From an uncultured Lachnospiraceae bacterium (GTDB taxonomy: Bacteria; Bacillota; Clostridia; Lachnospirales; Lachnospiraceae): DNA of 20,379 bases. The stretch lies in NCBI GenBank assembly GCA_947177925.1, contig CAMWWJ010000019.1:1-20379 (forward strand). Direction: 5' to 3'. The position numbers and the translations under genes are program-made. Positions 7,640-14,773 of this stretch are shown here, in pieces (position 1 is the first letter of the stretch; every line of letters begins with the position of its first letter). Under the pieces are notes generated by a model. That model did no database searches. It worked only from the letters and a program-made list of their open reading frames with translations, and was not told the DNA's origin.

Positions 7640-8083
7640 ATGAGTATGTTTACTGCTTTTGACATCAATGCATCGGGACTTACGGCGCAAAGATACCGTA
7701 TGGACGTGATTTCGGAAAATGTGGCAAATGCCAAGACCACCAGAACCTCCGATGGCACGCCGTACCGCAGGAAGACAGTAGTATTTCAGGAACGGGATTC
7801 ACAGACCCCTTTTTCCAGGGTGTTAAATAATGCTACAGACCGTTATTCGGGTAAAGGGGTAAAGGTAGTGGGCACCTATGAGGACCGCACTACAGACTTG
7901 GTAAAAGCATATGATCCTGCCCATCCTGATGCGGATGAGGATGGCTATGTATTATATCCCAATGTAAATATCATTACGGAAATGACCAATTTAATTGATG
8001 CCAGCCGGGCATACGAGGCAAATGCCACAGCTTTTGATGCAAGCAAGAGCATGGCTGTCAAAGGTCTGGAAATGGCAAACTAA
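7640..8083 (+). CDS. flgC: Flagellar basal-body rod protein FlgC
   Basis: The 147-residue proximal rod subunit has a normal FlgC length. The N-terminal motif ASGLTAQRYRMDVISENVAN and the C-terminal helix (NLIDASRAYEANATAFDASK) are the two halves of the coiled-coil D0 domain found in all axial rod proteins. The Thr/Ser-rich turn NAKTTRTSDGTPYRRK is characteristic of FlgC. A strong AGGAGGAAT site sits 7-8 bases before ATG 7640. It is the second gene of the operon, tightly linked to flgB, with fliE 25 bases downstream. Confidence 0.97.
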   Translation: MSMFTAFDINASGLTAQRYRMDVISENVANAKTTRTSDGTPYRRKTVVFQERDSQTPFSRVLNNATDRYSGKGVKVVGTYEDRTTDLVKAYDPAHPDADEDGYVLYPNVNIITEMTNLIDASRAYEANATAFDASKSMAVKGLEMAN

Positions 8084-8108
8084 AATAAAAAAGTGAAGAG
8101 GAAATGAG

Positions 8109-8447
8109 ATGGACATTACAGCTTTAAACAATGTAAATTCAAGCATTATCAAAGAGGCGGTCAAAACAAGCCCTTTGTTATCCAACATGAAAATCCACAG
8201 CGGCCAGGGAACGGACAAGGATGTGTTTGAATCCTTTTTGCATACGGCTGTAGAAGGAATCAATACAACCAACGGTTACATGTCCGATGCCGAAAATGAG
8301 GTGATAAAGCTTGCTCTTGGTGAAACGGAAAACCCACATGATCTTGGAATCGCATTGCAGAAGGCATCGACTGCACTTACATATACTATTGCGGTAAGAG
8401 ACAAGTTTATGGAAGCCTATAAAGAAATCATGCAGATTCAGATTTAA
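8109..8447 (+). CDS. fliE: Flagellar hook-basal body complex protein FliE
   Basis: The 112-residue adaptor joins the MS ring to the proximal rod and is exported through the flagellar type III system. The C-terminal two thirds match the family: FESFLHTAVEGINTTNG, then AENEVIKLALGETENPHDLG and helix ALQKASTALTYTIAVRDKFM, ending with YKEIMQIQI. In FliE the terminal helix mimics the D0 helix of rod proteins. AGAGGA at 8097-8102 lies 6 bases before ATG. The position between flgC and fliF is the standard Firmicutes order. Confidence 0.96.
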   Translation: MDITALNNVNSSIIKEAVKTSPLLSNMKIHSGQGTDKDVFESFLHTAVEGINTTNGYMSDAENEVIKLALGETENPHDLGIALQKASTALTYTIAVRDKFMEAYKEIMQIQI

Positions 8448-8473
8448 AGTAAGGTACTAAGGAGTAACTTGTT

Positions 8474-10084
8474 ATGGCAGACAGATTTAAAAAAATTCCA
8501 GAAAAGTTATTAGAATGGTGGAATAAATTCAATCCAAAGCAGAAGACGATTGTTGTTTGTGCATTTGCCGGCATTGTTTTGATGTTTTCCATTTTGAGCT
8601 ATGCATTGACAAGGCCGCAGTATATTCCTCTGGTAACCTGCGAAAGTCAAAAGGAAGCGGCTGCGATTGTGGATCTTCTGGAGGCAGAGAATTTAAAATA
8701 TCAGACAAGTACGGATGGGCTCAGGATATCCATATTAAAGAGCCAGGAGGGAGACGCCAATCTTCTGTTAGGCTCCAACAATATTCCTTCCGATACATAC
8801 AGCGGTATAAAAGAGGTTACAGCCGGCGGTTTTTCCACTACAGAAGCGGATAAGCAGAAATTGTATAAGGTATGGCTGCAAAAGGATATGGAGTCCACCC
8901 TTAAGAGAAATGAAGCGGTAAAATGGGCAAAGGTGGATTTGACCATACCGGAGCAGGATGGAACATTGATTGCGCAGGAGAAGGAATCTTTTGCTGCGGT
9001 TACTTTGGAAATTGAAGGCGGAATGGAGCTTACCGGGGAAAATGCAGCAGCATTGGCAAGGTATGTGGCCACTGCCCTTGGTAATACCAGTACCGATAAT
9101 GTAACGATTATTGATTCGGCAGGCAATCTGCTTTTTGCCGGTGAAGATAACAGCAGTACTGCAGGAAGCGCCAGCACCCAGCTGGATGCCAAATCAAAAG
9201 CGGAAGCAATCGTGAAAAGTGAAGTGCGTTCCGTTCTGATTGGAACCACGCTTTATGACAGTGTGGAAGTGACCAGCAATTTAAAGCTTGATTTTTCCAC
9301 AAAGGAAGAGACCAGCCATACTTATAGAGCACCGGAAGGTTCAGAGCAGGGGCTTTTAAGTGAGGAAAGAGTTTTTGACACTGAAAGTCAGGGCATTACC
9401 GGAGGAGAACCGGGCACAGGCAGCAACAATGAAGACGGAGCCAGCTATGTGTTGAGCGATTATGCGGATTCTTCTTCAACCAGTTCAGAGAGAGAGAGCA
9501 AGTATCTGCAGGATGAAAACGTATCGTCTGAGGTAAAGCCCCCTGGAGATGTGATTTATGAGGAGTCTTCCATAGGCATTGCAGCTACAAAGCTTCATGT
9601 CTATAAAGAAGAAGAAGTTCAGAGACAGGGACTTTTAGAAGGAATCACCTGGGATGAATTTAAGGTTACTAATGGCGATGTAGTAAAGCTGGAAGTGGAT
9701 GATGAAATTTATGCACTGGTAGCAAAGGCTACCGGCATTTCTGAAGAGAATATTCAGATCGTGGCGCAGGAAAAGCCTATATTTATTGATAGGGAAGGTC
9801 TTTCCGTAGGTGCATGGGATGTAGTGCAGATTGTGCTGATCGTACTGATTCTGGCATTGCTTGCTTTTGTTGTTTTAAGGAGCATGAGGGGAGCCAAAGC
9901 AGATCAGATGGAAGAAGAGCTTTCTGTGGAATCGCTGTTACAGTCTACCCCGGCAGTAGAGTTGGAAGATATTGAGTTAGAAGAAAAATCAGAGACAAGA
10001 AAACTGATAGAAAAATTTGTGGATGAAAATCCGGAAGCAGTTGCCAGCTTACTTAGGAACTGGCTTACGGAGGAATGGGGGTAA
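8474..10084 (+). CDS. fliF: Flagellar MS-ring protein FliF
   Basis: The 536-residue membrane protein forms the MS ring, the first structure assembled and the platform for rod and switch. Helix 1 is at residues 25-45 (TIVVCAFAGIVLMFSILSYA) and helix 2 at about 450-470 (VVQIVLIVLILALLAFVVLR). The periplasm-facing part holds the YscJ/FliF ring-building domain (about 47-220) and the FliF C-domain (about 230-440), joined by Ser/Gly/Glu-rich linkers. The cytoplasmic tail ends ASLLRNWLTEEWG, the conserved FliG-binding peptide. AAGGAG lies 9 bases before ATG 8474. fliG starts 6 bases after the stop, which fits the direct contact of the two proteins. Confidence 0.97.
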   Translation: MADRFKKIPEKLLEWWNKFNPKQKTIVVCAFAGIVLMFSILSYALTRPQYIPLVTCESQKEAAAIVDLLEAENLKYQTSTDGLRISILKSQEGDANLLLGSNNIPSDTYSGIKEVTAGGFSTTEADKQKLYKVWLQKDMESTLKRNEAVKWAKVDLTIPEQDGTLIAQEKESFAAVTLEIEGGMELTGENAAALARYVATALGNTSTDNVTIIDSAGNLLFAGEDNSSTAGSASTQLDAKSKAEAIVKSEVRSVLIGTTLYDSVEVTSNLKLDFSTKEETSHTYRAPEGSEQGLLSEERVFDTESQGITGGEPGTGSNNEDGASYVLSDYADSSSTSSERESKYLQDENVSSEVKPPGDVIYEESSIGIAATKLHVYKEEEVQRQGLLEGITWDEFKVTNGDVVKLEVDDEIYALVAKATGISEENIQIVAQEKPIFIDREGLSVGAWDVVQIVLIVLILALLAFVVLRSMRGAKADQMEEELSVESLLQSTPAVELEDIELEEKSETRKLIEKFVDENPEAVASLLRNWLTEEWG

Positions 10085-10090
10085 ATACCA

Positions 10091-11104
10091 ATGGCTCGAG
10101 GAGAATCTGGCATATCAGGACTTCAAAAGGCTGCAATTTTACTGATTGCCCTTGGACCGGAGAAATCTTCGCTTGTTTTTAAGCATTTAAAAGAAGAAGA
10201 AATTGAAGAATTGACTTTGGAAATTGCCAATACAAGGAGCATTACGCCCCAGGTAAAGGACGAGGTAATCAATGAATTCTATGAGGTTTGTCTGGCACAG
10301 CAGTATATTGCCGAAGGCGGTATCGGCTATGCCAAAGAGCTTTTGGAAAAAGCTCTTGGCACAGACAAGGCTGTGGAGGTAATTGGAAAGCTGACAGCTT
10401 CCTTACAGGTAAAGCCTTTCGAATTTGTAAGAAAGGCAGAGCCGGGACAGATCCTGAACTTTATTCAGGACGAACATCCTCAGACTATTGCACTTATTTT
10501 ATCCTATCTGCCTTCCGGACAGGCGGCGAGCATTATCTCTTCCCTTCCGCCAGACAGACAGGCGGACGTGGCAAAGCGTATGGCAATGATGGATCGTACA
10601 AGTCCGGATGTAATCAAAGAGGTAGAAAAGATATTGGAATCAAAGCTGTCTTCGCTGGTAAATCAGGATTACACTATTATCGGCGGCGTAGATGCGGTAG
10701 TGGACATTTTGAATACTGTAGACAGAGGAACAGAAAAGCATATTATGGAAACTTTGGAAATCGAAGAGCCGGAGCTGGCCGACGAAATCCGGAAGAAGAT
10801 GTTTGTATTCGAGGATATTTTGCTGCTTGACGACAGAGCAATTCAGAGAGTACTTCGGGATGTGGACAACAACGATCTGGCAATTGCACTGAAAGGCTCC
10901 AATGAACAGGTTCAGACTGCAATCTTTAATAACCTGTCCAAACGTCTTGCTACGATGATCAAAGAGGATATGGAATTCATGGGTCCTGTACGTATGAAGG
11001 ATGTAGAAGAAGCGCAACAGAAGATTGTTAATATTATCAGGAAGCTGGAGGATTCAGGTGAAATCGTAATATCCAGAGGCGGAGGTGACGAAATCGTTGT
11101 CTAG
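10091..11104 (+). CDS. fliG: Flagellar motor switch protein FliG
   Basis: The 337-residue rotor protein couples stator movement to rotation and switching. The N-domain begins GLQKAAILLIALGPEKSS and binds FliF. The middle domain has the EHPQTIALILSYLP motif that contacts FliM. The C-domain carries the charged torque helix: FEDILLLDDRAIQRVLRDVD, with the conserved acidic and Arg residues that meet the MotA loop. All three armadillo-type parts are present and the length is normal. Its ribosome site is the GGAGGAATGGGGG stretch inside the end of fliF. Its last codons overlap the start of fliH by 8 bases and also contain the fliH ribosome site. Confidence 0.98.
   Translation: MARGESGISGLQKAAILLIALGPEKSSLVFKHLKEEEIEELTLEIANTRSITPQVKDEVINEFYEVCLAQQYIAEGGIGYAKELLEKALGTDKAVEVIGKLTASLQVKPFEFVRKAEPGQILNFIQDEHPQTIALILSYLPSGQAASIISSLPPDRQADVAKRMAMMDRTSPDVIKEVEKILESKLSSLVNQDYTIIGGVDAVVDILNTVDRGTEKHIMETLEIEEPELADEIRKKMFVFEDILLLDDRAIQRVLRDVDNNDLAIALKGSNEQVQTAIFNNLSKRLATMIKEDMEFMGPVRMKDVEEAQQKIVNIIRKLEDSGEIVISRGGGDEIVV
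11081..11088 (+). promoter_or_regulatory. Ribosome binding site that sets the fliH start
   Basis: GGAGGTGA is a perfect 8-base match to the 16S anti-Shine-Dalgarno sequence, inside the end of fliG, and 8 bases before TTG 11097. The in-frame GTG at 11085 lies within the site itself and so cannot use it. Confidence 0.7.
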
Positions 11105-11981
11105 TCCGAATTTATATAAATCCTATATTACATTTCAGACAGAAGAAACCGTAGTAATAGATTCCAATGCAGTCTTTGAGAAACGGCTGAAGGAGTTTCA
11201 GACTACCGTAAAGGAAGCGCCCAAAGAATCGGTAAAAGAATTTGTGGCTGTAGAAAAGGCAAATACTTTGGAAGCGGCCAGCGTGGCAAGGTTGTTAGGC
11301 GAAGAGCTGGATATGGGTGACGAAGAATTTTCCCAGGGCATAGAAGCACAGATGGTTCCGGAAGAAACATATGCAGGGCCTGCGCCGGAAGAACTGATAG
11401 AAAACGCAAAAAGGGAAGCCGAGGAGATTGTGCAGAGGGCTCAGGCGGAAGCAGAGGCTCTTAAGCTTAAGGCAAAGGAAGAGGGCTTTTTTGAAGGACA
11501 GCGGGCAGGCTACAGTGAAGCTATGGAGCAGGCGCAATCGGAAATTTCCCAAAGGGAAAAGGAGCTGTCTGAAAAAGAGGCATTTTTAGAAAGAACATAT
11601 CAGGAAAAGATAAAAGAGCTGGAGCCGGGATTCGTGGACGCACTTACCGGCATTTATGAACATATTTTTAAAGTGAATTTAAAACATGAGAAGGAAATGA
11701 TCGTACATCTTTTGGAAGTGAGCATAAGCAGGATGGGGGCGGGCCGGGACTTTATCATCCATGTATCAAAGGATGATTTTGAGGCGGTCAGTGCCAAAAA
11801 GGATGAAATCAGGCAGTTTGTTGCAGGTAAGGATGCCACTCTTGAGGTGATTGAGGATATGACCCTGGCTCAGGCTGAATGCATGATAGAAACCGAGGGA
11901 GGCATTTTTGACTGCAGTCTGGGCGTTCAATTGGAAGAATTGTCAAAGCAGCTGCAGTTACTGTCTTATGAAAGGAATTAG
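11097..11981 (+). CDS. fliH: Flagellar assembly protein FliH
   Basis: The 294-residue negative regulator of the export ATPase FliI also links it to the FliN/FliM ring. The start is taken as TTG 11097, giving MSSPNLYKSYITF, like other clostridial FliH. Residues about 95-175 form a long charged coiled coil containing the family GxxxGxxxG repeat (G130, G134, G138 in GFFEGQRAG). The C-terminal V-ATPase E-subunit-like domain is intact, with CMIETEGGIFDCSLGVQLEE. The longer N-terminus than in enterics is usual for Firmicutes. It overlaps fliG by 8 bases, and fliI begins one base after its stop, so the three genes are probably translationally coupled. Confidence 0.94.
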   Translation: MSSPNLYKSYITFQTEETVVIDSNAVFEKRLKEFQTTVKEAPKESVKEFVAVEKANTLEAASVARLLGEELDMGDEEFSQGIEAQMVPEETYAGPAPEELIENAKREAEEIVQRAQAEAEALKLKAKEEGFFEGQRAGYSEAMEQAQSEISQREKELSEKEAFLERTYQEKIKELEPGFVDALTGIYEHIFKVNLKHEKEMIVHLLEVSISRMGAGRDFIIHVSKDDFEAVSAKKDEIRQFVAGKDATLEVIEDMTLAQAECMIETEGGIFDCSLGVQLEELSKQLQLLSYERN

Positions 11982-11982
11982 T

Positions 11983-13296
11983 ATGGAAGGGCTGCGGATT
12001 GATTTTCAAAAATATGAAAATTTAAAAAAAGATACTTTTTTCAAAAAAATGGGAAAGGTAGTCAATGTAGTAGGACTTACCATTGAATCAGCGGGGCCGG
12101 AAGCAAAGCTTGCGGATATCTGCCGCATTTACCTGGAGGGCAGGATGGGGAAATACATACTTGCTGAGGTGGTGGGCTTTCAAAACGGAAAAACACTGCT
12201 TATGCCTTATGAAGTGACGGAAGGCATTGGCGGCGGCTGTATTGTTGAAAATCAGGGATATCCTTTGTCGGTGCAGGTGGGAGAAGAACTGCTTGGAAAG
12301 ACGTTGGATGGACTTGGAAGACCTATACACGGAGAGGAGCTTTCCTTAAAAAGCACATATCCAGTAGAGGCCCTTCCGCCGGATCCTCTAAAAAGAGAGA
12401 TTATCGATACGATACTGCCCCTTGGAGTTAAGGCGGTAGACGGATTGATTACGGTGGGGAAAGGACAGAGAATCGGGATTTTTGCCGGTTCTGGCGTGGG
12501 GAAATCCACCCTTATGGGAATGTTTGCCAGAAATACAAGAGCTGACATCAATGTAATTGCCCTGATTGGAGAACGAGGCAGGGAAGTAAGAGAATTTATT
12601 GAAAGAGATTTAGGAGAAGAGGGCATGAAGAGGTCGGTAGTAGTAGTGGCAACCTCCGACAAGCCTGCTCTTGAACGAAATAAAGCGGCAAAAACCGCCA
12701 CAGCTATTGCAGAATATTTCAGGGATCAGGGAAAGGATGTTCTGCTTATGATGGATTCCCTGACCCGTTTTTCCATGGCCCAGAGGGAAATCGGCCTGGC
12801 AAGCGGGGAACCGCCCGTTACAAGAGGCTATCCTCCCAGTGTGTATTCGGAGATGCCAAAGCTGTTAGAGAGGGCAGGAAGGGCGCAGAACGGTTCCATT
12901 ACGGGGCTGTATACCGTTTTGGTAGACGGCGATGATTTTAATGAACCGATTACCGATACGGCCCGCAGTATTTTAGACGGTCACATTATGTTAAACCGTA
13001 AGCTTGCCCATAAGAACCATTATCCTGCCATTGATATTCTGCAGAGCATATCAAGGTGCATGAGCCAGATTTGCGAAAGAGAGCACAAGCAGGCGGCTGG
13101 AAAGCTGAAAAATGTAATGGCAACCTATACAGAGGCGGAAGACTTGATCAATATCGGCGCCTATAAGCAGGGAAGCAATCCTGCAATTGATTTTGCCATA
13201 GAAAAAATAGAACAGGTAAATGAGTTTTTAATGCAGGAAACCGATGAGAAGATTGCTTTTGAAGATGAGATACAGATGCTTTTGGAATTGTTTTGA
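11983..13296 (+). CDS. fliI: Flagellum-specific export ATPase FliI
   Basis: The 437-residue hexameric ATPase powers unfolding and entry of export substrates. Walker A is AGSGVGKST (K174), Walker B ends VLLMMDSLTR (D258), and GEPPVTRGYPPSVYSEMPKL is the conserved catalytic stretch of FliI and the type III ATPases. The start was placed at ATG 11983 (MEGLRIDFQKY) with AAAGGAA 5 bases upstream. A longer in-frame reading back to 11908 lies inside fliH and would add 25 unlikely residues. A second ATG at 11968 is possible but has no ribosome site of its own. Length and motifs are normal. Confidence 0.97.
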   Translation: MEGLRIDFQKYENLKKDTFFKKMGKVVNVVGLTIESAGPEAKLADICRIYLEGRMGKYILAEVVGFQNGKTLLMPYEVTEGIGGGCIVENQGYPLSVQVGEELLGKTLDGLGRPIHGEELSLKSTYPVEALPPDPLKREIIDTILPLGVKAVDGLITVGKGQRIGIFAGSGVGKSTLMGMFARNTRADINVIALIGERGREVREFIERDLGEEGMKRSVVVVATSDKPALERNKAAKTATAIAEYFRDQGKDVLLMMDSLTRFSMAQREIGLASGEPPVTRGYPPSVYSEMPKLLERAGRAQNGSITGLYTVLVDGDDFNEPITDTARSILDGHIMLNRKLAHKNHYPAIDILQSISRCMSQICEREHKQAAGKLKNVMATYTEAEDLINIGAYKQGSNPAIDFAIEKIEQVNEFLMQETDEKIAFEDEIQMLLELF

Positions 13297-13317
13297 GCAT
13301 AGAGGGTATGAAGTGTT

Positions 13318-13776
13318 TTGAGTGTATTTAAGTATCGTATGCAAAATATTCTGAATATAAAGAATAAGCTGGAGGAGCAGGCAAAAAATGAATTTGCCAT
13401 AGCGAACCGCAAAGTGTTAGAGGAGCAGGCAAAGCTGTCTGCTCTATATAACAGGAAAGCCGCTCTGGAACGAAAAGCCAGGGCTTTGTTAGAAGCGGAT
13501 TTTCTGGACATTCAGGAAATCGTATTAAATAAATCAGGCATTCAGAAAACAGAAGGCAGGATTGGAGAGCAGAAAAAGGTTCTTTTTCTGGCAGAAAAGC
13601 TTTTAGAGGAAAAACGGGTGGCGCTCATGGAGGTCCGCACAGAACGCAGGACCCATGAAATTCTCAGGGAAAATGCCTTTGAGGAATTTCTTTTAGAGGA
13701 AAAGGCGGCGGAAAGCAAGGAAATCGATCAGCTTACCAGCTATACTTACGGACAGAAGCTGGCGGAAAATAAATAG
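13318..13776 (+). CDS. fliJ: Flagellar export protein FliJ
   Basis: The 152-residue cytoplasmic coiled-coil protein fits into the FliI hexamer like the gamma stalk of F-ATPase and activates the export gate. The start is TTG 13318, giving MSVFKYRMQNILNIKNKLEE, which agrees with the family pattern KFKYRMQ-L--IK--LE. The nearest Shine-Dalgarno-like stretch, AGAGGG at 13301-13306, is 11 bases away, so initiation is probably weak. Nearly the whole chain is predicted as two long Ala/Glu/Lys-rich helices. It lies 21 bases after fliI and 13 before the next gene. Confidence 0.93.
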   Translation: MSVFKYRMQNILNIKNKLEEQAKNEFAIANRKVLEEQAKLSALYNRKAALERKARALLEADFLDIQEIVLNKSGIQKTEGRIGEQKKVLFLAEKLLEEKRVALMEVRTERRTHEILRENAFEEFLLEEKAAESKEIDQLTSYTYGQKLAENK

Positions 13777-13789
13777 CAGGTGACAGGTA

Positions 13790-14671
13790 ATGGCAAGAGA
13801 AGTGTTAGAACAAAATTTTTCGAAAGATCCTGAAGCGGATAAAAGAAAACTGAAGGAAGAAAAGAAAAAATTCAAAGAGGAGCAGAAAAAACAACGGAAG
13901 GAAGCAAAAGAGCGGGCAAGAGAATTTGCCATGCAGGAAGCGGCTTTGGATGAGGATTCGGAGGGCAGTACCATTTCTGTAGTATTGGTAACAACAGTTA
14001 TTATTGTTGTCTGGCTGGGCATTCTCTGTCTTTTGATCAAGCTGGATGTAGGCGGTTTCGGAAGTAGTGTACTGACACCTGTTTTGAAGGATGTGCCCGT
14101 TGTGAATAAAATACTGCCCGGCTCTAAGGAAACCGAAACGGCGGATGAGGGCGAATACGGCGGATATACAAGTCTGAAGGAAGCTGTGGAGCAGATACAG
14201 ATTCTGGAAATGCAGCTGGAGAAGGAAAAAGATGGAAGTGCTTCCGATGCGGAGGAAGTTGCAGCTCTTAAGGCGGAGATAGAAAGGTTAAAGACCTTTG
14301 AAAGCAGTCAGGTGGAGTTTCAGCGGATCAAGACAGAATTTTACGAAGAAGTGGTTTATTCGGAAAAGGGACCGGGAGCTGATGAATATCGGAAATATTA
14401 TGAGGAAATGGATCCTACCACGGCAGAGTATTTATATAAGGAAGTAGTAAAACAGGCGGAAGTGGACAGCAAGGTGAAGGATTATGCAAAGGCTTATTCG
14501 GAGATGAAGCCTAAGGAGGCAGCGGCAATTTTTGAAGCTATGACCGACAATCTGGAATTGGCAGCAAAAATCTTAAATACTATGGATGCCAGCTCAAGAG
14601 GGAAAATATTAGGAGTTATGGATGAAAAGGTGGCAGCAAGGCTTACCAAAATCATGGACCCTCAAAGTTAA
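13790..14671 (+). CDS. MotE/YlxF-like membrane protein with MgtE-N-type domain
   Basis: This 293-residue protein has a very charged Lys/Glu N-terminal helix (1-50), one membrane helix at about 62-84 (VVLVTTVIIVVWLGILCLLI), a coiled coil (about 129-170), and a C-terminal helical domain (about 194-290). The latter ends YSEMKPKEAAAIFEAM then MDASSRGKILGVMDEKVAAR, the pattern of the MgtE N-terminal/FliG-like superhelix seen in MotE proteins. B. subtilis has ylxF at the same place between fliJ and fliK, and this is its positional counterpart. The family is thought to act at the motor or stator, but the exact role is not settled. The start has AGGTGA 6 bases before ATG. It is not a magnesium channel: the MgtE pore is missing. 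Confidence 0.85.
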   Translation: MAREVLEQNFSKDPEADKRKLKEEKKKFKEEQKKQRKEAKERAREFAMQEAALDEDSEGSTISVVLVTTVIIVVWLGILCLLIKLDVGGFGSSVLTPVLKDVPVVNKILPGSKETETADEGEYGGYTSLKEAVEQIQILEMQLEKEKDGSASDAEEVAALKAEIERLKTFESSQVEFQRIKTEFYEEVVYSEKGPGADEYRKYYEEMDPTTAEYLYKEVVKQAEVDSKVKDYAKAYSEMKPKEAAAIFEAMTDNLELAAKILNTMDASSRGKILGVMDEKVAARLTKIMDPQS

Positions 14672-14695
14672 GCATCAGGCTTTCAATGCCGATAA
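14669..14695 (+). promoter_or_regulatory. Candidate sigma-28 (SigD/FliA) promoter upstream of fliK
   Basis: TAAG (14669-14672), exactly 15 bases, then GCCGATAA (14688-14695). The flagellar sigma-28 consensus is TAAA-N15-GCCGATAA, so the -10 is perfect (8/8), the spacing is exact and the -35 is 3/4. The -35 overlaps the stop codon of the previous gene, and the rest lies in the largest gap between fliE and flgD. Transcription should start near 14702, some 70 bases before fliK. Confidence 0.65.
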
Positions 14696-14703
14696 TATAA
14701 TTG

Positions 14704-14733
14704 ATAATTATTTGGAATCTTCCAATTAATTAT
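14704..14733 (+). repeat. 30-bp imperfect palindrome in the fliK leader
   Basis: ATAATTATTTGGAA (14704-14717) and TTCCAATTAATTAT (14720-14733) form a 14-base inverted repeat with one mismatch around TC. In RNA it would be a long AU-rich hairpin with a GGAA/TTCC tip. It is followed by A rather than T, so it is not a terminator on this strand. It starts at the predicted +1 of the sigma-28 promoter. Confidence 0.7.
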
Positions 14734-14773
14734 AAAAAAGAACATTGAAAAATAAAGGAAAGGAGGAACTTGG

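Noticed and set aside
9088..9098. ACCGATAA inside fliF as a second sigma-28 -10
   Set aside because: No TAAA-like -35 lies 15 bases upstream and it is within a coding region.
10288..10830. 180-codon + strand frame inside fliG
   Set aside because: It overlaps the fully supported FliG frame, has an Arg/Gly/Cys-rich composition typical of a shifted frame, and has no ribosome site.
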